A stretch of 64,000 nt of DNA from Skermanella sp. TT6 (GCF_016653635.2 NZ_CP067420.1:3932001-3996000), one strand, 5' to 3'; positions 46,063 through 55,068 are shown, numbered from the stretch's first letter. A program made the numbers and translations. Notes: generated from the letters alone by a model not told the origin.

Positions 46063-47446
46063 ACCCGCGCGGGAAGTCCAACCGGACGACCAGCCCTCCG
46101 CCCGGCCGATCGAACAGGCGGAGTTCGGCGCCGTGGGCATCCGCCACGGCCTTGGCGATCGCGAGCCCGAGACCGCTGCCGACCTTTCCGATCCCGGCGT
46201 TGCCGCGCCCGAAACGTTGCAGCACCCGCTGCTTCTCGGCGTCCGGAACGCCGGGCCCCCGGTCGGCCACTTCGGCCCGCACGCCGCCGTCCGGCTGGAG
46301 CACGATCCTCACCTCGACCGGACCGCCCTCTCCAGCGTACTTGACGGCATTGTCGACCAGGTTGGTGAAGGCTTCGACGAGGCTGATCGGGTCGCCCGGC
46401 ACCCGTGCCTCCGCCGCGCCTTGGCCGATTGCCAGGCTTACCTCGGCCTGCTCGCTGACGGCATCGGCGCGCTGGACCACTTGGGCCAGCAGGGCGGCGA
46501 GATCGACGCTTTCGGGCTCCAGCGCCTCGTGCCTGTGAATCACCATGGCGTGGCTGAGCAGTTGGCTGGTGAGCTGACTCGCCTCGACCGCGTTGCGGTG
46601 GATGCGCAGCACCGAGCGCCGGACCATGTCGGGATCAGGCTCGTCGGCCGCCAGTTCGGCCTGGAGCCGAAGGCTGGCGAGCGGCGTCCGGATCTGGTGG
46701 GCAGCGTCGGCCAGGAAGGTCTGCATGGTATCCAGGTTGCCCCGAAGCCGCGCCAGGAGGGTGTTGATCGCGTGGACGAGCTGCGAGACCTCGGCCGGCG
46801 GTGGGATCGCTATCTGCGAAAGATCGTGGGGCTGCCGCGCCCGGATCACCTGCTCCAGGTAGGCGAGCGGAGCCAGCGCCTGCCGGACGCCGAACCAGAT
46901 CAGCCCCGCCCCGACCAGGACCGCCAGGGCGATCGGCAGGAAGGCGTTGGCCAGGATGTCATGGGCCAGCCCGTCGCGCTCCTCCCGGGTCTGGGCGACC
47001 GCGATCCCGACCCAGCCGGAGAGCTGAGGATGCGATATCAGCCGGTCTAGCACGGCGACCCGGACCGGCGCATCCCTGTACGAGGCGTTCCGAAAGCTGA
47101 AGAGCCCGTTGCGCTCGCCGCCGGCCTCTATGGGCAGGTCTCCGTATCCGGTCACGAGCCCCCCGTCCGGCGCGGTGATCCGGTAGAAGATCCGGTCGCG
47201 CCGCGCCATGGCGAGGATGCCGAGTGAGGAGTACGGCAGGTCCACCGCGATCCGGCCGTTCTCGACCCTGACCGTGTCGCCGATCGACAGGGCGGCCGCC
47301 AGCAGAAGCTGGTCGTACGCGCTGTCCGCCGCCCGCTGCGCATAAGCGTTGACGAAGGCGAACAGCCCTGCCGCCAGGACGGCCAGCGCCGCGAACAGGC
47401 GGACCAGCAGGCGCCGCCTGAGCGAAAATCCGTCAGGCTTCGGCAC
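45701..47446 (-). CDS. TctE-like sensor histidine kinase running into a binding-protein remnant
   Basis: Membrane sensor kinase. GTG 47446 overlaps the regulator gene by 14 bases. Residues 13-36 and 168-186 are membrane helices around a 2CSK_N-like periplasmic region. The H-box is AAHQIRTPL (H250), the N-box NLVDNAVKY (about 362-370), then DRGPGVPD and GSGLGLAI. A normal kinase would end near residue 461 (nt 46063); the frame continues for 120 residues into the start of a solute-binding protein and then out-of-frame sequence. The kinase domain looks intact. The extra hydrophobic stretch may be an additional membrane span. Confidence 0.85.
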   Translation of the reverse strand: MPKPDGFSLRRRLLVRLFAALAVLAAGLFAFVNAYAQRAADSAYDQLLLAAALSIGDTVRVENGRIAVDLPYSSLGILAMARRDRIFYRITAPDGGLVTGYGDLPIEAGGERNGLFSFRNASYRDAPVRVAVLDRLISHPQLSGWVGIAVAQTREERDGLAHDILANAFLPIALAVLVGAGLIWFGVRQALAPLAYLEQVIRARQPHDLSQIAIPPPAEVSQLVHAINTLLARLRGNLDTMQTFLADAAHQIRTPLASLRLQAELAADEPDPDMVRRSVLRIHRNAVEASQLTSQLLSHAMVIHRHEALEPESVDLAALLAQVVQRADAVSEQAEVSLAIGQGAAEARVPGDPISLVEAFTNLVDNAVKYAGEGGPVEVRIVLQPDGGVRAEVADRGPGVPDAEKQRVLQRFGRGNAGIGKVGSGLGLAIAKAVADAHGAELRLFDRPGGGLVVRLDFPRGSSLERPRGSAVPAVLLAAALVCWAASDAGAAETAYPAPGGSRETLRMDDATDLEAMEPLIRDFQAAEPGVTIVYSELTTRELYISSPARTPCCSATSGNLPLPWAAYGRGWPAAMATSSG

Positions 47447-48107
47447 GGACTTCCGCCACGTAGCCGAGGCCCCGAACGGTGCGGATCTCCACCGAAGTCC
47501 CCTGGAGCTTTCGGCGCAGGCGGGAAACATAGAGTTCTATGGCATTGGGCGCCGCCGGCTGGTCCAGGCTGAACAGCCGGTTGAGCAGGTCGTCCTTGCC
47601 CAGGACGCTGTCCAGGTTGGTCAGGAACAGTTCCAGCAGGCGGAACTCGCGCCCGCTCAGGTCCAAGGGCCGGCCTTCGACCGTCGCGCGTTTCGCGGCC
47701 ATGTCGAACAGCAGGTTGCCGAACTGCGTCGCCGAGGCGGCGATGCCGTGCGACCGGCGCAACAGGGCGCGGCACCGGGCTTCGAGTTCGCGCAGGTCGA
47801 AAGGCTTGACGATGAAGTCGTCCGCGCCGAGATCGAGCAGGTCGACCTTCACGTTGACCTGGGAGCGGGCGGTCACGACCAGCACCGGAGTCCGGTCCCG
47901 CCGCCGGCGGAGCCTGGTCAGCAAGGCCTGACCATCGATCCCCGGCAGCATGATGTCCAGGATCACGAGCTGATAGGTTTCCTGCGCCAGCAGCTCCTCG
48001 GCGGCTTCCCCGTCGGGCGCCCAGTCCACCGCATAGCCGAGATGACGGAGCCGCCGCACCACGGCGTCGGCCAAATCCTCCGTATCCTCCACCATCAGGA
48101 TGCGCAT
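47433..48107 (-). CDS. TctD-like OmpR-family response regulator
   Basis: A 224-residue regulator with a receiver and a winged-helix DNA-binding domain. The phosphoacceptor is D51 in VILDIMLPGIDG, with K101 in DFIVKPFDLRE and acidic residues EDTED at the start. The C-terminal half (LDLSGREFRLLELFL, LYVSRLRRKL) is OmpR-type. It is co-translated with the kinase. TctD/TctE pairs usually control a tricarboxylate or binding-protein-dependent uptake system; here the adjacent binding protein is broken. Confidence 0.92.
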   Translation of the reverse strand: MRILMVEDTEDLADAVVRRLRHLGYAVDWAPDGEAAEELLAQETYQLVILDIMLPGIDGQALLTRLRRRRDRTPVLVVTARSQVNVKVDLLDLGADDFIVKPFDLRELEARCRALLRRSHGIAASATQFGNLLFDMAAKRATVEGRPLDLSGREFRLLELFLTNLDSVLGKDDLLNRLFSLDQPAAPNAIELYVSRLRRKLQGTSVEIRTVRGLGYVAEVRAEA

Positions 48108-48125
48108 CGGGTTTCCCGTCCCGGT

Positions 48126-48518
48126 TCAGGCCGCGGCGGGCACCGGACGCGGCAGGCGGTTCTCGTCGATCGCGACGAAGGTGAAGGTCGCCTCCGTCAC
48201 CTTGAAGCAATCGTCGCCGTCCCGGCTGCGCCGCCATGCCTCGATGCGGATGTTCATGGAGGTCCGCCCGACGCGGAGGATCTCGGCGTAAAGACTGACC
48301 TCGTCGCCGACGAACACGGGGGAATGGAACACCATGCTGTCGGCCGCCACGGTGGCGCAGCGGCCGCGGGCGCGCCGGGCCGCCGCGTTCCCCGCCGCAA
48401 GGTCCATCTGGGCCATCAGCCAGCCGCCGAAGATGTCGCCGGCCGGGTTGGTATCGGCCGGCATGGCGACCGTCCGGATCACGGGCTCCCCGCTCGGCAG
48501 GGAAGTCGATGTCGCCAT
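48126..48518 (-). CDS. Acyl-CoA thioesterase, hotdog fold (YciA-like)
   Basis: A 130-residue hotdog thioesterase. MPADTNPAGDIFGGWLMAQMD is the signature of the YciA group, with the active-site Asp in GDIFGG. AADSMVFHSPVFVGDEV follows. GAGGAA lies eight bases before ATG 48518. It hydrolyses acyl-CoA; chain length is not predictable. It stands downstream of the divergent region and 18 bases before the regulator on the same strand. Confidence 0.88.
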   Translation of the reverse strand: MATSTSLPSGEPVIRTVAMPADTNPAGDIFGGWLMAQMDLAAGNAAARRARGRCATVAADSMVFHSPVFVGDEVSLYAEILRVGRTSMNIRIEAWRRSRDGDDCFKVTEATFTFVAIDENRLPRPVPAAA

Positions 48519-48828
48519 GCCGGTCACTTCCTCCCCGTCCGTCCCTGGCCGCCGGTACCGATGCCCGGCCGGCGCCGGTCCCCTTCGGACGAGGCGGAAC
48601 ATGCCGTCACGGCGACCAAGCCGGGGTCCGCCGGGCGGCGCCGGACCGGCCATGATGGAAGCCGGAATAACAGGAAAGATCGCGTACCCGACGTCGGCAT
48701 CAGGTTTACTCCAGGTTTCGCCGTTTCCGGCGCGGGGACCGTGACCGGCCCGCGCGGCCTGAAGAAGTCTATCCGATCAAGCTGTCACTCACCTGTCGTC
48801 ACGAGGGCGGAACCTGCTAGATCCGGTA

Positions 48829-49485
48829 TCAGCGCTGGAGTTCCGAAGCGACGATCACCGCCTGGGTCCGATTCTTGACGCCGAGCGACTTGAAGATGGC
48901 GGTAACGTGGATCTTCACCGTCCCTTCGGACAATCCCAGCTCATAGGCGATCTGCTTGTTGGACTTGCCTTCGCGCAGGCAGTTCAACACCTCCCATTGG
49001 CGCTGGGTCAACTGGTGATGGTTGGAGCCCCGGTCGCCGCCATGCTCCGTCTCGACCTTGATAGGAGTCGCCTTGGCCGCGACGTCAGCATGGATCGCCG
49101 AAGGGGGAAGATAGATTCCGCCGGAGAACACGAGGTTCAGGGCACTGAGCATGATCTTGACGCTCGACGACTTCGGGATGAAGCCGGCGGCACCGGCATC
49201 CAGCGAACTGCGGACGTCGGCCTGGTTCTCCGACGCCGACACCACGACGACCGGGGTGTCCGAAGCCTCGGTGCAGACCTGCTCCAATCCGGAGAAGCCC
49301 GGCCATCCGGGCATCTGGAGATCGATCAGGATCAGATCGAACGTATCACCGCCGTTCTGGACGAGTTCCAGTACTTCATCGAACGTGCTGGCGTCGGTGA
49401 AGGTCGCATCGGCACTCAGTTGTTCCAGCAGACGACGCAATCCTTCCCTGAACAGCAAATGGTCGTCGCCAATCAATATTTTCAT
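48829..49485 (-). CDS. NarL/FixJ-family response regulator
   Basis: A 218-residue regulator. The receiver is intact: DD at residues 7-8, D55 in LILIDLQMPGW and K105 in GFIPKSSS. The LuxR-type helix-turn-helix is at about 155-215 (LTQRQWEVLNCLREGKSNKQIAYELGLSEGTVKIHV in order, landmarks LTQRQ and SEGTVKIHV). No kinase gene is adjacent. A long noncoding region is upstream. Confidence 0.9.
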   Translation of the reverse strand: MKILIGDDHLLFREGLRRLLEQLSADATFTDASTFDEVLELVQNGGDTFDLILIDLQMPGWPGFSGLEQVCTEASDTPVVVVSASENQADVRSSLDAGAAGFIPKSSSVKIMLSALNLVFSGGIYLPPSAIHADVAAKATPIKVETEHGGDRGSNHHQLTQRQWEVLNCLREGKSNKQIAYELGLSEGTVKIHVTAIFKSLGVKNRTQAVIVASELQR

Positions 49486-50532
49486 CGCTGCACCTCAAAG
49501 ACGGCCAACCGCCATACGACAGAAACGTTTACAAAGGGATTTTGGCACAAGAAGTGCCCGCCGATTTCAGCTCACCGAACATTTCTCCCGACCAAAACGA
49601 CCTGCCAACATGAGCTTCGGATGGCCCCCCGGCTTGACCGCGCCTCGACCTTTCCCAGTGCCGATCCAGGCTCGACGGATCCCTTGCCCTCGTCGGTCCG
49701 GGAAATCGACTTGCCGCCCACTCGCCCCGAAGCGCCCGGGAACATTCAGTTTCCTATTGTTAGACGATATAGCACGACGACAGCGCAAATAGGCACAGCA
49801 ATCGATACCCGAATCCCCCTTTCGGAGTACCGTGACGAAAGTGCACACCCGTAAGAGGTTCAGGCGTCCCGACGTCGCGGATCCGCGAAGCTCGTCCGAA
49901 GGCACCGGCCGATATGGCTGGCAGGAAGCGCCTACTCCAAAACGGCCCATCCAAGCAAGACTGCACTTTATCGGGTGTATTGGGGTTATACCGTCTGTAT
50001 CCGGGCAAGCCTAGTTTATTTCGGGCCATCGGATCGCCACAATGCTTAGATAGTTATGCGGCTTCGCCCCAATAATGCCCCAATTTCAGCTTTTCGGCGT
50101 TTGCCGGTCGCATGGCCGAACGTGAACGTAACGTAGCAACGGAATGGAAGGTCAGATATCGCCCCTGTCGTGACCAGCGCGGATACAATCGAAGGAGATA
50201 ACCAAATCTGCAACTCACAACCTAACTTGGCCAGAAGCACGCACTTTTGCGCCAGTCCCAACCGGATGGGTTGCCACGATAAGCAGGAATATAACCTCAT
50301 TGCCATATTTCCGCAGCGCAATGCCTGCGATATTGTAAATTAACCAAAGGAAACTACTTTGGATTTTAGCTTGCTCAACAGCCTAAATTTGATGTTTGTT
50401 GTCTCGTTTCTTTCCTCCCAGTGGTCAATTCTTTGAGACCTTGACGATGACGACAGATCAGCCGATGCCCTGCCACCCACCACCGCACGGCGCACTCTCT
50501 TGCGGCGCCGGGCAGAAATTCAGAGCAGTGCC
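49486..50532. other. Long noncoding, relatively AT-rich region
   Basis: About 1 kb upstream of two divergent LuxR-type genes. The part from about 50040 to 50430 is clearly richer in A/T than the window average. Several open frames can be drawn in it, but none has a Shine-Dalgarno, recognisable protein sequence or codon pattern of the neighbouring genes. It probably holds regulatory sites for both flanking genes and perhaps a decayed insertion. I see no clear repeats. Confidence 0.55.
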
Positions 50533-51279
50533 ATGCGTGCGCCGAACGACCAGACCACCCGACAGGTCTTCGCCCCCGGTTTGGATGATAAGAAGTTGAA
50601 CACAGTGACGCCCATGCATGTCTGCCTCGTCGTTGACGACGACACGATCGCCGAGCCACTCGTATCGGCCCTGGAGAGCGCTGGCCGACACCGGATCTCG
50701 GTGTTCCACGACATCTCGGATCTGCAGCAGAGCAACATAACGCCTGACGCGATCCTGATCGGCGTCCAGCAGTTCGCGGCATTGCGCGAGAACGAGCCGA
50801 TGGTGTACCTGCGGCTCTCTCGCCGGAGCCGCATCGTCGTCGTCCTGAGCAGCCGCGAACTCCTCGACGCGGCACATATACTCGCCTTCGCCGACGCCTG
50901 GGTTTTCCAGGACATCAACGTCGACAGGATCAACGAGCTGATCGATCTCGGGCTTGAAGGGCACTGCCTGATGCCCAAGCAGTTCCTGTCTCGTCTCGGG
51001 GTCGACGAGATCAGGCTGACATTGCTGCCCCGGCTGTCTTCGGTCGAGTTCCAGACGCTCCTGCTGCTCGGCGAGGGGTTGAACAACAGGACGATCGCGG
51101 ACCAGCTGGACCTGTCGGAAGCGGTCATCAAGTCGATGGTGCGGAGTGTCCTGTCGAAGCTGCATTTCCGCAACCGGACCGAAGCCGGCGTGTTCGCCGC
51201 CCGCCAGCAGCCGTCCCTGGAGCAGGCCCGCAGCGCCGAGTCAGCGCCGCCTCTCGCGGTCCGAAGCTCCGAAGGTTGA
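50533..51279 (+). CDS. LuxR-type regulator with degenerate receiver domain
   Basis: A 248-residue protein. The receiver begins MHVCLVVDDDTIAEPLVSAL, so the acidic pocket is there, but the position of the phosphoacceptor Asp is Gly (PDAILIGVQQF, G77) and the conserved Lys is Gln (DAWVFQDINV, Q126). The C-terminal HTH is normal (LLLLGEGLNNRTIADQLDLSEAVIKSMV). It should therefore not be controlled by ordinary phosphorylation. The start could be ATG 50533 or ATG 50614. A strong terminator follows. Confidence 0.82.
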   Translation: MRAPNDQTTRQVFAPGLDDKKLNTVTPMHVCLVVDDDTIAEPLVSALESAGRHRISVFHDISDLQQSNITPDAILIGVQQFAALRENEPMVYLRLSRRSRIVVVLSSRELLDAAHILAFADAWVFQDINVDRINELIDLGLEGHCLMPKQFLSRLGVDEIRLTLLPRLSSVEFQTLLLLGEGLNNRTIADQLDLSEAVIKSMVRSVLSKLHFRNRTEAGVFAARQQPSLEQARSAESAPPLAVRSSEG

Positions 51280-51320
51280 TCCCACGGGACCGGATCCCGG
51301 GATCGATTCCGGTGCGGACG

Positions 51321-51367
51321 AAAAGAAGGCCGGCATCCGCATAGGCGGAAGGCCGGCCTTCTTTTAT
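51321..51367 (+). terminator. Intrinsic terminator after the LuxR-type gene
   Basis: A 14-bp stem (51321-51334 with 51352-51365) ending CTTCTTTTATT; the loop itself contains a smaller CCGC/GCGG dyad. It lies 42 bases after the stop and would work on the convergent transcript as well. Confidence 0.8.
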
Positions 51368-51442
51368 TCATTTCCCCCGAAGGTCAAGCGCCCATTGGCG
51401 GGCGCCGGTTCCGGGCGGCATAGGCGAAGATCCGTGTCGGGC

Positions 51443-52123
51443 TCAGGCGATGGAAGCCGCCGCGCCGCCGGTCAGTTCCCCTCCGATGCCGTTGTTCAGA
51501 GCCCAGATGGCGGCCTGGGTGCGGTTCGATGCGTTGATCTTGCGCAGCAGGCTCTTCAGGTGAACCTTCACCGTCGCCTCGGTGATGTTCAGGTGATTGG
51601 CGATCATCTTGTTGCTGTCGCCGTTGAGCAGGCAGCGCAGGATCTGAACCTCGCGCTGGGACAGGCCCTTGCGGGAGATCGGCATTTCCAGCCCGTTGCC
51701 GTTCACCCGGCCGCTGATCAGCAGGGCCGCGAGGTGCGTCGGGAATACCTTCTCGCCCATCATCACCAGACGGAGCGACTGCGCCAGCGCGTCGGCCGAG
51801 AGATCCTTCATCAGGTAACCGTCGGCACCGGCCTCGAGGGCGTTGGCCAGACGGCGGGTGCACAGGTCTGTCGTGAGCACGACCATCCGGGTATCCGGCA
51901 GCAGCGACCGCAGCCGGCGCATGGCTTCCGCTTCGTCATCACCGCCGTTGACCAGGTCGAGCAGCACGAGCTGGGGCCGCAGGCCGGACTCGGCGATCGC
52001 CACGCCTTCGCGAAGGTTTCCCGCCTCGGCAACGATCTGGAACGGAGAGTCGTCCAGAAGGCGCTTCAGCCCCTCACGGAAAAGTTTGTTTGAGTCGATC
52101 AGAAAAGCTTCGATACGTTGCAT
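51443..52123 (-). CDS. NarL/FixJ-family response regulator
   Basis: A 226-residue regulator. The phosphoacceptor is D56 in LVLLDLVNGG, and K106 is in GYLMKDLSA; the usual acidic pair at the start is IDSNKLF, so one acid is Ser. The LuxR HTH is at about 155-215 (LSQREVQILRCLLNGDSNKMI, ITEATVKVHL). It is convergent with the LuxR-type gene at 50533. No kinase adjoins it. Confidence 0.9.
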   Translation of the reverse strand: MQRIEAFLIDSNKLFREGLKRLLDDSPFQIVAEAGNLREGVAIAESGLRPQLVLLDLVNGGDDEAEAMRRLRSLLPDTRMVVLTTDLCTRRLANALEAGADGYLMKDLSADALAQSLRLVMMGEKVFPTHLAALLISGRVNGNGLEMPISRKGLSQREVQILRCLLNGDSNKMIANHLNITEATVKVHLKSLLRKINASNRTQAAIWALNNGIGGELTGGAAASIA

Positions 52124-52847
52124 AATCCGCTCCCGCGCTGAAAGGCACTTGTAGTTCTTGTTTCTTGCGCCGGTTAATCGATCAGATGGCCATTCCCCGG
52201 CCGTCCAGCCTCTTTCCAGGTCGCACCTTCTTCTCTCTTTCGGATGAACTTACCCCAGAGGCGACTGACAGGATATCTCCCCATTGGAATAAACCGGGCG
52301 CGCATTAGACATAGGTCCAAAGCTCGCCAATGTTAAGGGTAATTCTCTCAGCCCTGCTCATCCGAAATTTCGAGGTATCGTCGCGAAAAAAGACTAGCCA
52401 GTTCCGTTTCCGCGGACGATCGATCTTATCCGAACCCACTGCGTTACTTCAGATTACTGTGCTATTAAGCATATAGTGCACTGCACAATCGCTCCGGTCA
52501 ATATCGGATCGAGCCGACATTCACCAATTGAGCAAAGTTGACTTGGCAGCGCAGGCATCTGCTTCGGTCTTCATCGGTCGTCGAGAACCCACGGACGTTC
52601 TTCGATCTGGCACGCGCCAGGAGTGCCGGATATGATCGCCCAGCCCCTGCCAGCCAAACCGTCGCAAATATGGTTAATATAAATTTACGATTTACGCCAG
52701 ACTCGGTTGAGGCGAATTACCCCGGCCATCGCCGCATTCATGCGAGGTGCGGCCTTTCGAGCACACTTTCGACCAATGGACACCTCCGAAGGGGTGAGGC
52801 CCGTTGCGGAAATAAGAAGGAAATGTGCCCGTGACGAGGCATAGGAA
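52124..52847. other. Noncoding region upstream of a NarL-type regulator
   Basis: About 720 bases without a supported gene and richer in A/T than the flanks. It should include the promoter of the minus-strand regulator. A small palindrome GTGCACTGCAC is at about 52475-52486 next to a TATAGT-like hexamer. Nothing else can be assigned. Confidence 0.45.
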
Positions 52848-53051
52848 ATGCCGGGCGGGGGTCATCCGGCCGAGATGACGTTCCTGCAAGGAATCGGATT
52901 GTTCGTGGCGGCCTATCTGGCCCTGCTCGCGCGGAGCGCCTGGAAGCAAGGCGAGATCAGGCAGTTCCTGATGAGTTGCCTGGTCCTGGCGGCCCTGTTC
53001 GCCTTGCTGGCCGCGGTGATCTCGGCCTACGTCTATTTCAAAACCCACTAG
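52848..53051 (+). CDS. Small two-helix membrane protein, unknown
   Basis: A 67-residue protein with two membrane segments (IGLFVAAYLALLARSAW and FLMSCLVLAALFALLAAVISAYVYF). ATG 52848 has GAGG eight bases upstream; ATG 52875 (MTFLQGIGL) would remove nine residues. I do not recognise a family. The TAG stop shares its last base with the palindromic repeat that follows, as rsmA does with the other copy. Confidence 0.55.
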   Translation: MPGGGHPAEMTFLQGIGLFVAAYLALLARSAWKQGEIRQFLMSCLVLAALFALLAAVISAYVYFKTH

Positions 53052-53248
53052 AGCGGTACCCGATCAGGTGGAACCGCGCCGGTCCTTGCATCCTGTCGTT
53101 CTGCTCGACGCACTGTGTTGCGCCATGGGCGCAACCTACGGCTCGATGCAGGGCGGAGGTGATGCGGGCCGACGGTCGTAGGTTGCGCCCATGGCGCAAC
53201 GCATCGGATCAGCCGTCTCAGGCGGATCGACCTGATCGGGTAGAGCTC
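53051..53248 (-). repeat. Palindromic interspersed element, copy 2 (complete, with terminal repeats)
   Basis: Homologous to 10437-10576 in inverted orientation. Perfect inner arms are 53117-53140 and 53177-53200. Terminal inverted repeats are visible: left GAGCGGTACCCGATCAGGT and, reading the other strand from the right, GAGCTCTACCCGATCAGGT. It is 198 bases long and encodes no protein, which fits a MITE or a large REP-type element. It starts at the stop codon of the small membrane gene. Confidence 0.87.
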
Positions 53249-53355
53249 CAGCGGTGCTGCGCAGCGGTTCTGACAAGTCCCGTGGAGCGGAGCGCCGTCG
53301 GCCTTCGGCCTTCGGCCGAGGCCGACGGTGAATCAATCGGAACCACTGCGCCGCA

Positions 53356-54933
53356 TCAGATCAGGCCGCGCTCCTTGGCCTGGCGCATCAGCACGTACTG
53401 GCGCATCATCTGATTGCGGAAGCGATAGCGGAAGCCACCGGGCTCGACGATCCGCTGCAGGACGCCGCCTCGCTCGTCGTCGCTCAGCCGGCTGAGGGGA
53501 TACTGCAGCGACAGCAACGGCAGGGGCTCGCCCGACTCGCGGATCGGAACCTGCGCCATGTCCCCGGGATGGAAGCTGCCGTACTCGTCGGACCGGCACT
53601 GAGCCGCGACGTACAGGACATCCGAGAAGGACGCCTTGCGGTCGGGGCCGAGAGCCTTGTTGTACGCCTCCACGATCCCGCGCTCCGCCTCTTGCACGCA
53701 GCGCGCGACGGCATAGGCGAGGTCCCCGCCGTTCACATGGGTGGCCCCCCGGCTGACCGCGCTGCGCGCGGCGTGGAGCGCCAGGAGCTGCGCGTAGTAC
53801 GGCAGCCCCTTGGCCAGCATCACGATCCGGTCGCGCACCTCCTCGCTGAACCCCACCCCGGCCGCATCGGAGCCGGCCAGGATGATCCGGTCGATCTCCT
53901 TGTCGCTCATCAGCGGCAGGTGGACCGCGACCAGGGAGCGCTGGATGGAGGGATGCTTGCCCAGCAACTGATCCAGGCTTTCCGCCACGCCCACGACGAA
54001 CAGGGTCACCGGGATCGAGCTGTCGGTCAGGTTCTTGATCAGCTCCGCCAGCTTGTTGCGCAGATCCTCGCTGGTCACCCGGTCATATTCGTCAAGCACC
54101 AGCAGGACGTGGGCGCCCTGGATTTCGGCCAGGACGTCGTTCAGTTCGGTCACGCTGAACTGGCCGGTCGGCAGCAATTCGTCGAAGCTCGCCAGGGTGC
54201 GCCGGGCGGCGAACGGGTTGTCCACCTCGGAACGGTAGAAGGTGCCTGGGATCCGCTTCAGGAAATTCCGGAAGATGTCCTCGAAGCTCAGTTCGGCGCT
54301 GCAGGTCAGCTTCAGCGTGAAGTAACCGGCCTGCTGGGCGATCTGCTGGATGGCGTTGGCGAGCGACGTCTTGCCCCGGCCGCGGTCGCCGAACAGGACG
54401 ACGTGCGCCCGCTCCTCCTCGATCGCCGCGATGATGCGGCGCAGCGTGTTCAGCCTGCCGACGAACAGGGAATTGACTTCCTGCTTCGGCCGGGTCGGGG
54501 TGAAGGCCTCGCGCAACGCCTTGTTGAGTTCGGGGGTGAGGCCGGGAAGATGCCCGCTGGAACGCGACCTCAAGGTGCCGGCGACCGGCAACGAGAAGCG
54601 GGGCAGTTCCAGTTCCTCGTCGTCGCCCCGAGGCCGCGGCGCCGGGTGGTCGTCTCCCTTCCGGGCATGCAGCAGGTCGGACGCGGACCGCATCATCAGG
54701 CCCCGGTCCTCGCCCGCATGACCGGCGTGACCGAGCCCGCCCTGCCGGGAAGCCGCCGGATCCCCGTCGTCGCCGTCGTCCCGGTCCAAGTCGTCCAGGT
54801 CGGGATCGCCGAGGTCGGACACAAGACGCGGCCCGAACGGTGTCACGCGCGGGTCCAGATCCGGCCGGACATTCTCACCTGCGCCGGCCTCACCGAACTG
54901 GGGATTACGCCGCTTCCGGAAAAAGTTACGCAT
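53356..54933 (-). CDS. AAA/STAND-type P-loop ATPase in polysaccharide locus
   Basis: A 525-residue protein. The first ~150 residues are polar, acidic and Arg-rich (DLDDLDRDDGDDGD) and look disordered. An AAA_16/Orc1-like ATPase domain follows: FVGRLNTLRRI, Walker A GDRGRGKTSLA (about 181-191), Walker B VLLVLDEYDR (about 272-281), sensor-like TLFVVGVAESLDQLL. The C-terminal ~150 residues are helical, with a winged-helix-like end. It is the last gene of the sugar/EPS cluster on this strand. Role unknown; a regulatory or assembly role is only a guess. Confidence 0.72.
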   Translation of the reverse strand: MRNFFRKRRNPQFGEAGAGENVRPDLDPRVTPFGPRLVSDLGDPDLDDLDRDDGDDGDPAASRQGGLGHAGHAGEDRGLMMRSASDLLHARKGDDHPAPRPRGDDEELELPRFSLPVAGTLRSRSSGHLPGLTPELNKALREAFTPTRPKQEVNSLFVGRLNTLRRIIAAIEEERAHVVLFGDRGRGKTSLANAIQQIAQQAGYFTLKLTCSAELSFEDIFRNFLKRIPGTFYRSEVDNPFAARRTLASFDELLPTGQFSVTELNDVLAEIQGAHVLLVLDEYDRVTSEDLRNKLAELIKNLTDSSIPVTLFVVGVAESLDQLLGKHPSIQRSLVAVHLPLMSDKEIDRIILAGSDAAGVGFSEEVRDRIVMLAKGLPYYAQLLALHAARSAVSRGATHVNGGDLAYAVARCVQEAERGIVEAYNKALGPDRKASFSDVLYVAAQCRSDEYGSFHPGDMAQVPIRESGEPLPLLSLQYPLSRLSDDERGGVLQRIVEPGGFRYRFRNQMMRQYVLMRQAKERGLI

Positions 54934-55021
54934 ACGTCGGTTGTACCTTTGAACACACGGTTGATGCCACGGTCAGTCGTCGGAAACCATGCCCATAACA
55001 ATTTGGGGCCGGGTCGCGGGT

Positions 55022-55057
55022 TCCCTCCGGGGTGCGTTGGTATATACCTCGGAGGGA
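55022..55057 (-). terminator. Hairpin between dehydrogenase and ATPase genes
   Basis: TCCCTCCG (55022-55029) pairs with CGGAGGGA (55050-55057); the loop contains the palindrome GGTATATACC. It lies just after the stop of the SAF-domain gene. There is no U-run, so it may attenuate rather than terminate. Confidence 0.4.
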
Positions 55058-55068
55058 TTTCCCGTCGG

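Noticed and set aside
49567-50029. Open frames on the minus strand between two LuxR-type genes
   Set aside because: Sequence is low in hydrophobic periodicity and has no motif or ribosome-binding site; overlapping frames contradict each other.
50046-50321. 91-residue open frame on the minus strand in the AT-rich region
   Set aside because: No Shine-Dalgarno, no recognisable domain, composition unlike the neighbouring genes; most likely chance in noncoding DNA.
52538-52834. 98-residue open frame upstream of the small membrane protein
   Set aside because: No Shine-Dalgarno and no sign of a protein family; the region is AT-rich and looks noncoding.
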